A stretch of 64,000 nucleotides of DNA from Buxus sempervirens (lineage: Eukaryota > Streptophyta > Magnoliopsida > Buxales > Buxaceae): positions 33,497,439 through 33,561,438 of the forward strand of contig OX387191.1 of NCBI GenBank assembly GCA_947561395.2, written 5' to 3'. A model generated the notes under the pieces. The model ran no database searches and was not told the origin of the DNA. It saw only the letters and a list, made by a program, of their open reading frames with translations. Position 1 is the stretch's first letter; every line of letters starts with the position of its first letter. The position numbers were made by a program, and so were the translations under genes. Positions 46,164 through 56,999 of this stretch are shown here, one piece after another.

Positions 46164-48322
46164 AGCTCACTTGCCATCCATTAGTTAAGGATACCTACAA
46201 GAAAAGTAATTTCCATAAGGTGCAATGCATACAATCATTCATACCCAACCATGAATACCATGTAATACATGAAGATTTGTATAACTAAATTCCAAACTAT
46301 AATCTCATGCCAATATTAACTCAAATATCAACTTAGCATTTCAAACATATCCAATCACCCAAAACATGTATAAGAAATCTTAGGAAACCAAACCAATGTC
46401 CATGTGAGCACCAAACCACATAATAGATATGAAAACTACACCAAAATCATGCCAAAATATGTTAAACAGAGAAATACATTCATAAAAAATATACATAAGC
46501 CAAAACCTAACTAAGATACAACTATCTAATATGTCTAAAGCAAAGGTAATACCATTCAAACCTCCAAATCCACAAAAGAACCAAAATTTCCTCTTTTACC
46601 AAAATGTATCCAAATTATTTATGAAAATCCAAATAATGTTTAAGCCAGTGAAAACACTCTCAAAATATTCTAATCTAGTAGGTAATGTGTTGGAATTCCA
46701 TAAAAATCATTTTAGAATCAATTTCTAAGTTAAATACCTAATTTCTGAAAATCTGGTGTAGGGTGCTCGAATGCTGATGGGCACTATGTCAGGCGCTTGA
46801 AGAAAAATTCAAATTCTAGGTTTGGTTGCTCGAGCAATATCCCGGGTGCTCAGTCTAATAAAATTTCTGGATTTCGGGTTCTAAATTTCTAAAAAAAAAA
46901 CACACAAGCAAGGCGCATTTGATGGCGCTCGAGTGACAAAGAGTCTTTGTTTTGTTAATACGGTTCCTGGCTCGGCGTTCCAACGCTATGCTGGGTGTCC
47001 TTATAAAACTGGAAAATTCTGAGTTTTTCTAAATTTTGAAAATTTTTATTCCAAATCTAAATCATACCAAACCAACTTCCAAAATCACTTCTAAATCATG
47101 TAATATCACCCTTAAGACTTGCTAAATCATTCCAAACACATCAAAACATGAATTCACAAGTATTCTTAATCAAATCCTAACAAAGATCCTTACTTTTTAT
47201 AACATAATTAACAATTTCCATAAACTTCTAATCTAACAAATATTAAACCATCAAGTATATCTAAATTCATCCAAATCCATCCACTCAAAATACGATTTGG
47301 CAATTAATCTGGAAAACATAAAATATTTTTAGAAGGGTTACTACTTGCCTCAAGAATGTGAAATCTCTCTTCGTCAATAAACCTCAAAGTGTAGCCAAGT
47401 TCTGCTGTTATCGCACCATTCTAGGGATCTCTACATCAAATCTCCACTGTTCAGATTAAAAAATATCAGTCAGGAACAAAACCTCCAAATTTGAGGCCGA
47501 TCCAACGGTTGAATTGCTCTAGATCTTAGTTTGATGGTTGCTGGTCAGAATTTTCTGCAGCATGTGTTTTCTCTAAAAAGTGTCTTACTTTCTCTCTCTA
47601 TAATTTCTTCTCTTTATGAGCACGTTTTTCTCCTCTTTTCTCCACATATTTTCAATTGGTAGGAAACCCCAAATCTTCCCTAAAGTCTTCCTTTTATAGT
47701 CTCACCCAAATACAAGTCTCAATTGGATTAAGAAACCTTCTAACTAGGATTCCTAATTCTATTTTGAAAACTTTCTTTTTTTATTTTTCCTTTCTAATTC
47801 CTCTTTTAAGAATCCCATACAAAAGAAACTCTTAATATATTTAATTTTTTGTGCTAATTAATTCCTTTATTTTAAAATATTACTAAAACACCTAAAAACT
47901 CCTCTTTTTCCTCAACTTAGGGCTCCTTGTTAACCTTAATTACCAATATGCCCTTTTCTCACCTATTAGGCTATAAATCTAACTATTTATATTCAAATCG
48001 AACCTAACTTAGGTCTAACTTAATTCCTCAAGTCTAATAATCATTAATTAATTCATTTATTATTTTTGCTAATTTGAAAATGACCAAAATACCATTTTCT
48101 TTAATTTGGCCATATCTAATCATTAACTTTCTTACAAAATTTCCAGATTTAATACCCTCATTATTTTGGATCAATTAGGTATCCTAGATTAATGAAAACT
48201 TCTCCGAATCATTATAATATATGTTCAATCTCCAATAGTTTCAAATAAAATCATTCTCTTTCCAAATATCAATATTTGATTTCTTTTTATTTATTTATTT
48301 ACTAAAAATTTGGGATCTCACA
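46164..48322 (+). mobile_element. Second solo LTR, right part
   Basis: Continuation of 22375-23667 after the Tat insertion, starting with the duplicated AGCTC. AT-rich, non-coding, ending TTTGGGATCTCACA. It has a TTTATTTATTTA run near the end. No gene recognised in it. Confidence 0.65.
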
Positions 48323-49412
48323 ATCGGTGTCTTTTGGACTTAACCGATACTTAGGATTTACAGAATTCCAATAGAATAAATTCTTAAACCTGAATTCTTT
48401 ATTGTGCATTATTTATTTTTATAACTAACACAATAGAATACCTCAAAGAGAGTTCTAAATGGGTTGGCGCTCATATGGCCATGTGCCTACTAATCTCGTA
48501 GCCCAATTCTCAATAGAGGTGGCTCCACCTCTACGCTCACATAGGTAATTTCCATCAAGTGTGTAAATCGTAACTAAAACACACCACCTATAAAGGATAT
48601 GTAAATTATTAAGAGTTTATAATTCAATCTCACATACATTGCAATTTGCACTATTGACATCATAGGGTTAGGATTTTTACAAAATAAATAATTTTTAGTG
48701 CTTTTACAAATAACTCAAATGACTTGTTCTTCCCATTGAACCTATTTCCTGGGATCTCCATTCATATAGGTTGGGTTGCCGTCACGGGTTGTTTATCTCT
48801 ATGGGCTTCAGACCCATCTCCCTCGATGTGCTAATAACGAGATTCTTGCTCAAAGGTTTTGTCAAAGGGTCAGCCAAATTGCCACCTGATTTCACGTAAA
48901 TCAATGCAATCACTCCATCACTAAGTAATTGTCTAATAATATTATGCATCAATCTAATGTGTCTCTTTTTTACCATTGTAAATATTATTCTGGGCTTTAG
49001 CTATTGCTACCTAGCTATTACACAAAATAGTAATAGGAAGTGCAGGTTTCGTCCATAAAGGGATATCATGCAGAAGGTTTCTCAACCATTCTGCTTCTCT
49101 ACTGGCTAGCTCTAACCTACAAACTTTGATTCCATGGTGGATTTTGTATTACACGACTATTTACATGTTTTACATGAACCAACCCCACCTCCTAAAGTAA
49201 ATACACATGCACTGGTAGAATTCGTATCATCATGCCCAACCACCCAGTTGGCATCACAATAGCCCTCCAATATAGCAAGATATCCTGAGTATTGTAAACT
49301 ATAGTCCATTGTGCCCTTAAGGTACCTCAAAACCCTAACTAAGGCTCTCCAATGCTTATAGTTCAAACTGTGTATACCTACTCAGTCTCCCGACTGCATA
49401 TGCAATATTAGG
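48323..49412 (-). pseudogene. Old Ty1/copia RNase H relic
   Basis: The minus strand shows, in order, an AYAVGRLSRYT-type box (about 49412-49370), HWRALVRVLRYLKGT and YCDANWVVGHDDTNSTSACVF (49157-49366), a stop-filled middle with EAEWLRNLL, and KKRHIRLMHNIIRQLL to LADPLTKPLSKN (48782-48976). This is the C-terminal RNase H of copia pol. The part from 48781 to 48323 is 3' UTR or LTR. The upstream pol is missing. The solo LTR inserted in its downstream part. Confidence 0.82.
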
Positions 49413-49726
49413 TTTATGATAGAATCATAAGGAAGAGCAACTCAGCATACTCAACCTGGGGAAATGCAACTCAGTCCTTCTAAATGGTAAAGTGTACTAA
49501 TCCTCTTTTTGCATAACAAACAAAAGGAAAGATGCTGGGGAAATGCAATGGAGCAGAAGGCATTTTAGCATAGGATTTTTCATTTTTCTGAAAGTCCTTC
49601 TGAAGGCAATTGTAATATTTGGCCCTTGAAGGCCCCTTTGTATTTTGTTCTTTTACTCTTATTTTTTATATCTCATTTGGAGGCATGGAAGACCTTCTAT
49701 ATATATCTAATACATATTTGATTGCT

Positions 49727-49730
<4 letters not shown>
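49413..49730. other. Unassigned AT-rich DNA
   Basis: No gene or element recognised. 'GGGGAAATGCAA' occurs twice (about 49460 and 49538). Confidence 0.3.

Positions 49731-49794
<64 letters not shown>
49731..49794. repeat. (AT)32 microsatellite
   Basis: An uninterrupted run of 64 bases. Likely variable in length between individuals. Confidence 0.99.
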
Positions 49795-49796
<2 letters not shown>

Positions 49797-49960
49797 TCAT
49801 GTTCATGGTCTTCATGTTTTACTTGCATTGATTAAGAGGCATATCCACTTTGGGACAGTCCTTAGAAGTCAAATAATGGTGAACAGTGAGTTTGAATAAT
49901 CTCTCACATTAATAAAATCATCTTGAAAGCCAAAAAAAATAAAAAATCATGTTTTCGGCC

Positions 49961-50073
49961 AAGCACCACATTGAGTATATAGTTACTTTATTTTTACGGA
50001 GCACCATATTGCCAATACGGTTACCAATTTATAATTTGTTTTTCACCGTATTGAACCTTACTCTATGGTGCTT
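49961..50073. repeat. Small inverted-repeat element, possible MITE
   Basis: AAGCACCACATTGAG at the left matches the reverse complement of CTCTATGGTGCTT at the right with mismatches. A second GGAGCACCATATTG lies inside. About 113 bp, no coding capacity, no target duplication seen. Confidence 0.35.
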
Positions 50074-50370
50074 CACATAAAACAGCCAAAAAATGAAACT
50101 ATTGGATGCATTAAGTAATCGAATGAGCACTTGCAAAGTCAAAATTGAGAACCTAAAATGAGCAGGCCCGGACTCCGCCCAGCGAGAATTGGAAACCCTA
50201 ACTGAAATAAGGCTTGTACTCCCTTTTTTTTTTGGTAAGAAGCTTGTACTCCCTTGATTACACAACATTCCCTAGAACCCCTTTACTCCTTTTTCTATTT
50301 TATATATAAATTAAAATATTACTATAAATGCCTACACCTAGCAATGAGACTGATACACGTAGCAGTAAGT

Positions 50371-50385
50371 TGTCCCTTGCATTTA
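50371..50385. repeat. Target-site duplication of LINE-2 (left copy)
   Basis: TGTCCCTTGCATTTA here equals 56340-56354 exactly. The left copy is followed by TTTATTTATTTTTTA, the poly(A)/TAAA tail of the minus-strand LINE. Confidence 0.92.
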
Positions 50386-50420
50386 TTTATTTATTTTTTA
50401 TAAGGAAGACGGAAAGAAAC

Positions 50421-51158
50421 TTATATTAAACAACAAACAAAACAATGACCCCTAGCCTCATCCAACAACATAAGAGAAAGAAAAGGAGGAGGGGTTTTAA
50501 TCCATACACACACAAAATTGTCTAAAGCAAAATTGGCCAACCTGTCAACTATCTGGTTCCCTTCACGATATGTGTGATAAAATTTAACAGAGAGAAAAGA
50601 GGAACAAAGATGATGGATGTCTTCCAGAGTAGTAAATAGATGCCAAGGCCAGGAAGAAGAAGCTTGTGATAGGATAGAAATGAGAGCCATTGAATCACCT
50701 TCAAGGATCACCTTTTGAGCCCCAATTGCTGCAGCCAACTTGAGTCCTTCACATGCTACAATTGCCTCAGCCTGAAGAGCAGAATCAACAGGAGTCTTCA
50801 TAGCAATAGCACCCAGAAAACCACCATTGCAGTCCTGACATACAGCACCTACTGCCGCTAATTGAGAAGAGTTGCGATAAGCCCCGTTGAAATTGATTTT
50901 AACATATTCAAAGGGAGGTGGCTTCCATTGAACAATGACTAAATCCTTATAAGTCTTGAAGCGCTGATTTTCAACGAATAAGAGCCGAGAGTTTTCCTTT
51001 AGCACATAGAAAATCTGGCAAGCACGATCAATAAGAGGTTCTTTTCTATCAAAGACAGCAGCATTACGCACCGTCCATATAGACCAGCCAAAATTTGCAA
51101 TGTCACTTAGTAATTCTGGTAAGGAGAAATCCGATTGTGGACATTGAAGATGCACCAT
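50421..51158 (-). pseudogene. LINE-2 RNase H
   Basis: A 245-codon frame. The first part is linker (SDIANFGWSIW). RNase H starts near residue 85 (VKINFNGAY, where plant LINEs usually have a DGA-type box), then AVGAVCQDCNGGF, LQAEAIVACEGLKLA, LEGDSMALI and the end EGNQIVDRLANFALD. Compared with the usual D-E-D-D set, the first aspartate appears as N. It would remove RNA from hybrids during insertion. Confidence 0.85.
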
Positions 51159-51934
51159 TGGAAGAAATACCAGCTTGGATTAATTTGTTGGAAAGTACCT
51201 CCTATCACTTTGAACCACACTGCACGAGAGAATGCACAATGAAGCCATAGGTGCTCTATGGTTTCAGGATGTTCTCTACATAAATGACAAAGATTGTCAG
51301 AATAAATATGCAGTCGCTCATGAAGAAAAGAATGTGTCGATACACCTCCCTGAGCTGATTTCCATAGAAACAGTAATATTTTCCTAGATGTTTTGATGTT
51401 CCATAATTTTTTCCAGAGACTCGCAATAGGAGGAAGGCAGGCTTTGATCATTAATTGATAGGCCGTGGACACAGTGAACTTGCCAGAACTTGTAAGCTCC
51501 CAAAATTTATGGTCCTTAGAACTATGCTCAACAATAGGAGTATGTATTATTTTCTTGATTGTATCTACAGACCAGAAATTTTGAAGTAAAGGAAGATTCC
51601 AAACCTTTTTATTTGGAATGAACAACTCCGATACCTTTGATAAAGCAAAATGGTTATGGTTTTTCTCAATGGAGATAGAAGATGAAGATGAGGTAACCCA
51701 TTTATCCTTAAGGATATCAATGTCTTGGCCATTAGAGACAACCCATCTGCAACCCTGTCGAATCCACTCCTTCAACCGATGGACATATTTCCAGCCATAA
51801 GAATTCCCACGCGATACCCTAGAATGAAGAAAAGAAGTATTAGGGAAATATTTCTGTTTCATAAGCCGAGCCGATAAGGAGTTATCTTCTAGAAAAAGAT
51901 TCCATGCTTGTTTGAGGATGAGAGCTTGGTTCAT
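51107..51934 (-). pseudogene. LINE-2 post-RT region with zf-RVT
   Basis: A 275-codon frame with ALILKQAWNL and YFPNTSFLHS, then the zf-RVT finger (KILLFLWKSAQGGV, CHLCREHPETIEHLWLHC, FSRAVWF). It overlaps the RNase H frame, so a frameshift separates the two. 51935-52198 continues the region with stops. Confidence 0.85.
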
Positions 51935-52198
51935 AATGAAAGCCTTCTTTATATTGAGTCCACCATGCTGTCAAGGTAAGGTTAATTTCTCCCAACAAAG
52001 AGAGTGAAATGCCCGGTTATCCGAATGAGATTGCCAAAAAAAATTCCTTGTTATAGCATCAATTTGAGATAAAACCTGCTTAGGCAACATAAAACAACTC
52101 ATTAGATATACCGGGTGGGGCAGATAAGACTGAGTTGATTAAAGTCAAATGACCCATTTGGGAGAGCATCATGGCTTTCCAACTTGCAAGCTTTGTCT

Positions 52199-53264
52199 TC
52201 ATTTTTGATAGTAACTCAAGTCAATCCTGTAATTTTGGCCTTGATTGTATAACCGGAACTCCAAGATATTTTCCAGGCCTTTGGTAGTTAAAGACCTCAA
52301 AGATCTTCTTAATTTGGATATGCCGATTCCTTGAGGTGTTATTGCTGAAGGACAAAAAGGATTTTCTCTAATTAAGACTCTGACCAGATTCAAGGCAATA
52401 TCGAAATAGCAATCTAGTAATAACATGCGCCTCTCTTTTAGATGTATACTCATAAATATTTATATCATCCGCAGACATCATGTGAGAAATGGAAATATCT
52501 CCCTTTTTAAGATGAATACCTCTGATCCGACCATCCAGTTCTGCTCGGAGTATTGCCAAAGAGAGCACTTGTTGACACCGAATAAACAAATATGGTGAGA
52601 GAGGATCTCCCTGTCTTAACCCTTGTTTAGCATGAATACATCCCGTAGGTTTCCCATTAAACAAGATGCTATATGAAACTGAAGTAACACATGCCATGAT
52701 TAAATCCACAAGAGTCTAATTAAATCCAAAAGCTAACAAAATAGACCTCAGAAATGCCCAACTCATTTTATCATACGCCTTCAAGAAATCAAGTTTAAGT
52801 GCATACATCCCTTTGCTGAGAATCCTTTCCGATTTAGATTTTACAGGTTTTTTCTTCCTTCAAAAAAGATGAGCTATCTCATGATTAATAAGAATATTAT
52901 CCTTTATAGCTCTCATCGGAAGGAAAGCGGATTGATTGGGCGAGATCAGATCTTGCAATAAAGGTCTGAGTCTGTTTGTCAAGATTTTGGATATAAGTTT
53001 ATACCCGAAATTACACAAACTAATTGGTCGGAAATCAATAATTTTCCTTGGATGATCATTCTTTGGGATCAGAGTTATAAAAGTGTGGTTAAGGTTCGGA
53101 GGCATTTGACCAGAAGAGAAGAAGCCTTGAACCATAGCAATGACATCGGAAGCAATAATCTCCCAGAATGTTTGGAAAAAAATACCTTGAAAACCATCTT
53201 GACCTGGGCTCTTCAAGGCTCCCATCTGCTTCACTGTTTCCCATATTTCAGATGGAGAAGGCAC
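52199..53264 (-). pseudogene. LINE-2 reverse transcriptase
   Basis: 52860-53264: SPGQDGFQGIFFQ, LIPKNDHPRKIIDFRPISLCN, KLISKILTNRLRP and QSAFLPMRAIKDN. 52710-52860 continues in frame with KAYDKMSWAFLRSIL-type DNA around a stop. 52368-52709: SYSILFNG, GLRQGDPLSPYLFI and the catalytic SADD (MMSADDINIY). 52199-52453 holds the thumb in another frame. All core RT motifs are seen; breaks make it inactive. Confidence 0.88.
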
Positions 53265-53282
53265 TTGAAGTAATCTATTGTT

Positions 53283-54540
53283 CTAGTCCTCTGAAACAAG
53301 ACATGGGATGAGTCCAGGGAGTTCAGAATTGGTAAAAGCATGTTCAGATTCATAAATCTCAGAGAAATAAGTAGTGATCAATGATTCTAGAGCTTTAGTA
53401 TCATTCACTTCCTGATTGTTATAATCCTTCAACGATTGGATAAGATTCCTTTGTCGCCTGATTAGAATTGTTTGATGGAAGAAACATGTATTCTGATCTC
53501 CTTCTTGCAACCATTGTATGCGAGATTTCTAAAGCCATAACAATTCCTGCTGGATCAGAACACGTGCATATTCCTTTTGAACCAATCTCTCTTCTTGAAA
53601 TAGCAATGGGGATGGATTATATGTTAGTTGGTCCTGTAACTCCATAATCCTACCTTTCAATGCGTTCTTCTTCTCATGTATGTCCCCAATTTCTTCCTTA
53701 TTCCACTTTCGAAGAACATTGGACAATTGAGATAGCTTGGAAGATAGAGACGGAGAACCTTTGGCAGTATCAGACCTCCATGTTTGAGAGATAATTCTTT
53801 TATCCAAAAGGCCTCAAATCTGAAAGGTTTATTGCGAGGTCTAACTTGATAAGATAGATGTAATAATAAATGACAATGATCAGAGGCGACAATAGGGTGA
53901 GAATATACCAACGGATGAGGAAAAAGATTAAAAAGATCCATGGAAGCAAATGCTCTATCAATCTTCTCTGATATTCTTCTTAGTCTCGCTTGACCATTAC
54001 ACCACGTAAACTTCGGCCCACGCATGGGAATTTCAGTTAGTTTACAATTGTCAAGCATATCTTTGAATGAAATCACCTGCCGAAGATTTAGAGGTAATCC
54101 GCCCCTTTTATCAAATTCGGTAAGCATCACATTAAAGTCACCACAAAGAATCCAGGGATTACAAAAAGTTGAGGGCATGGATTTCAATTTATTATCCCAT
54201 TGAACGAGCTGAATTTCAAACTTAGAACTAGCATGTATAAAGCAAATATTCCATGAAAGACCAAAATAGGAAAGATTTAGAGCCACACACCACGATTCCA
54301 AGCAAATAACTGAAACTTGAAGAGGCTTTACCCAGAGAATCAAAGAGCCTTCTCTATGGTTTATAGCAGGAACATCAAAAAAAGTACAGCCAAGTTTCTT
54401 AACAAGCATCCGGACCAAGGAATGAGAAGCAAAAGTTTCAGAAAGGAGGATCAAATTAGGTTTCTGATTGGTTAGGATTTCATGCAGGTGATACTGAGTC
54501 ACGGGTTGACCAAGCCTGTGACAATTCCAAAAACAATTTT
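53283..54540 (-). pseudogene. LINE-2 apurinic endonuclease and linker to RT
   Basis: The frame beginning near 54540 has FWNCHRLGQP (the usual N-terminal WNCRG-type box), LILLSETFA, ILCGDFNVML, FTWCNGQ, the KIDRAF box and SDHCHLLLHL, the ordered motifs of an EEP/AP-type endonuclease that nicks target DNA. The frame shifts near 53730 into the helical linker (53529-53807 and 53283-53510, EGDQNTCFFHQ) preceding RT. Confidence 0.88.
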
Positions 54541-54851
54541 CATGCTAAAACTTCCTAAGGAGTTTAGAGAGGTGGAGAATGAAGGAGAAGAGGTTTCGTC
54601 ACAATTAAACTTCCGCTTTTTCACCAGTTTAAGTTCTCCGGAAGAATTGAACTCAGACTCTTTATCTTGCAATGTGAGTTCCTTTATGATCACCCCTTTG
54701 TTTGCATCTCTGGGTCTTCTTAATCTTTTGGGCTTGTGAGGCATGCCTTGTTTGAATGAAATTGCCAAGTGAGGAGTTGCCGATAGGTGAATGCCTTTAT
54801 TTATCAGCGGGTCCTGTGCATTAGAAGGAAAATAGTCAGTAAGGATGAGGT

Positions 54852-55843
54852 TCAATGAAGAATGATCCCCCTAAGCCGAATGAGTAGCTGCCTGGTTTTG
54901 GGCTGAAAATATAAAGGAGAAGCCCCACTAGTGTTTTCTTCATTTGGGCCCACTGGGGAAGAGTTGCCTTCTGATCCTTCATGTTCCAACTGCATATTAG
55001 AAATGGGCCCAGAGCCCACAAGAGGTGGAGCTGGCTTTGTCAACTGCTCAGATGAAGTTGGATTATGAATTAAAGATGATGGGCCACTATCCGTGTTGAT
55101 AGGAAAGGACGGGTCCAGCAAGTTGTGAGATGACCCAGCTATTGCTCCACTAGTTGTGAGTTGACGATTTTGTGCCTGACTCAGCTTAGGGCGTCTCCAA
55201 CGAGGCTCCACTCGATTTGTAGAAGAATACAGTGGAGGGGAGGATGGTGCTTCGAAGGCAAAAGAAATCCATAGTTTATTGGACTGTAAATCTTCAATAT
55301 AGATTCCAGCAAGTAAAGGCTTCATTAGAGGTAATTTTCAGCGTATACTAGCATTTGCAAAAGAGGTCATCAGAGGCAAATCAACATCTAGCACGTCGCC
55401 AAATTTCTCACCTAGACGCTTAATATAGACCTGATCCAAAAATACTAAAGGGAGATTGATTAGTTGAGCCCAAATAATAAAGTGAGTAAAAGAATAAGGA
55501 GTTGCTTCGTCCAGAGAGTTAATCTTCTCAACAACACAGAGGTGAGTATTGATGAACCACGGAGCTCCATCAAGCATGCGTTTAAGATCACCAGAGGATG
55601 CAAAAGCAATCGAAAATCGGTTATCAGAAATGGCCATCATCTGTGAGGTGTGAACTCTTTCCAAGCACGAGCAACGAAACTCCAAACCGCCTGTAAGGAT
55701 GTTTTGACTCCGAGAGTATCTAGTAGAGCTATGTGGTGCCATTTCCTCAACAATCTTTCCTTATCTTCCATATGTAACGAAAAGACACGCTCCGGTCTTG
55801 ATGGAAGGAGAAATTTAGACATTTGATCAGAGATGTCATCCAT
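54852..55843 (-). pseudogene. LINE-2 ORF1, DUF4283 protein
   Basis: 55637-55843 encodes LLPSRPERVF and RKWHHIALLDTLG. 55338-55742 in another frame continues FSIAFASSGDLKRMLDGAPWFINTHLCVVEKI and FWAQLINLP-like text, the DUF4283 nucleic-acid-binding domain of plant LINE ORF1. After one stop the frame resumes at 55325 with a Ser/Pro-rich tail (AGSSHNLLDPSFP). A short zinc knuckle often found after DUF4283 is not visible. Confidence 0.8.
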
Positions 55844-56339
55844 GAGGGCAGGATAAGGAGTCTAAGTTAGTTCTTCCTTGAGAGGATTTAGAACATTCTA
55901 GATAATACGAAAACCTGAACTAGAGAGACTTAGTAGAAAGCAAAAGTCAAAGGATGATCTGAGAAGAACAGTGGAAAAAGAACAGTGGAGAACCCGAAGC
56001 ACAGAGAAGAAACGGAAGAACAGTCCACGATCAGGAACAGTGCCAAGAAGAACTGTAAGGAACAAGACAGGAAAACAGGAGAGCTTAGGGAGATAAACCG
56101 AAGAGCTTTGGGAGAGAAACCGAAGGCTGTATGGAGACGACTTGATGGAGGAAAACAGGAGATGGGGGCAAAAGTCACTGCCAGAACACCAACAGCCTGA
56201 CAAACACCAACAAAATGGCTGAAGAAGGCGGTTGCACGGCCTGATGCAGACGTCTCGAGCCTCACAAAGATGAAATCAGTGACACTCAACAATCTCCCGA
56301 AATTGCCTTTAGTCGCTCTCCGAAATCGCCTTTAGTCAA
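55844..56339 (-). promoter_or_regulatory. LINE-2 5' UTR with duplicated leader
   Basis: Internal promoter region by position. The extreme 5' end carries two near-identical copies of a 21-22 bp block on the plus strand (CCGAAATYGCCTTTAGTC, about 56297-56314 and 56320-56337). An A/G-rich stretch (55920-56170) follows. Confidence 0.55.
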
Positions 56340-56354
56340 TGTCCCTTGCATTTA

Positions 56355-56395
56355 AAATTCCTTTTTATGTTCACAAGTCAGAAATGGGGAGGACA
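56355..56395. other. Short spacer between LINE-2 and the fold-back element
   Basis: Forty bases of probable older DNA after the LINE-2 target duplication. Nothing recognised. Confidence 0.5.
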
Positions 56396-56937
56396 CGAAA
56401 GGTTCGCTCTAGGATCCTCTGTGAAGCGCAATCCAACGGACCAAATTAATTTGGTCCGATCCTCTCTGTAGGGAGGTACCTTCGGCTTATATTGCGATAC
56501 CTTCGACTTATATTGGGGTACCTTAGGCTAATTTTGGTGGCTGTATATGGCTTACCATGGGGGGTACCTTAGGCTTATATGGGAGTACCTTAGACTTACA
56601 TGAGGGCACCTTGGGCTTACAGTGGGTACCTTAAACTTATTTTGGAAGGTACCTACCATGATTTATGGAGGTAGCTTCGGGTTGTAGTGTGGTAGCTGAG
56701 GTACCCCATATTTGACAGAGGTACTCCATTGTTATGCCGAAGGTACCTCCATGAAGATGATCGGGTACCCCCATGTTTGCCTGAGGTACCACAATATTTG
56801 ACAGAGGTACCCCATTGTTTGCCTGAGGTACTCCCATATTTGATGGCTTTCATTTAATTTGATCCAACATTTGGACCATTGGATAACGCTTCACAAAGGA
56901 TCCTCTGCTTCACAGACGATCCGTTTCCGAAAGGTTC
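56396..56937. mobile_element. MITE / fold-back element with GGTACC array, TSD CGAAAGGTTC
   Basis: CGAAAGGTTC at 56396-56405 and 56928-56937 is a 10-bp direct repeat, and between them (56406-56927, 522 bp) the ends are inverted. GGATCCTCTGTGAAGCG at the left matches the reverse complement of both GCTTCACAGACGATCC and CGCTTCACAAAGGATCC at the right, continuing into a related TCCAAYGG(A/T)CCAAAT block. The interior is filled with GGTACC words, forward in the left half and inverted in the right. A duplication of 9-10 bp suits a MULE or hAT-like source (family knowledge). It encodes no transposase. Confidence 0.72.
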
Positions 56938-56983
56938 CGCTTCTCTGACTCCGAAATTGTACAGTGGCAGTTGTGACTTGTGC

Positions 56984-56999
56984 GATTGGCGAACCGGCG
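56984..56999. repeat. Target-site duplication of LINE-3 (left copy)
   Basis: GATTGGCGAACCGGCG is repeated exactly at 58567-58582, right after the A-run. Confidence 0.93.

Larger units (their letters stand above)
50386..56339 (-). mobile_element. LINE-2: full-length L1-type retrotransposon, 5954 bp, decayed
   Basis: Bounded by a perfect 15-bp duplication (50371-50385 and 56340-56354). In element order it has a 5' UTR (56339-55844), ORF1 with DUF4283, endonuclease, RT, zf-RVT, RNase H and a short A-rich tail. The structure is complete, but several frameshifts and stops separate the domains, so it is inactive. The unbroken duplication shows the ends are genuine. Frame changes occur near 55700, 54850, 53730, 52400 and 51130. 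Confidence 0.92.
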
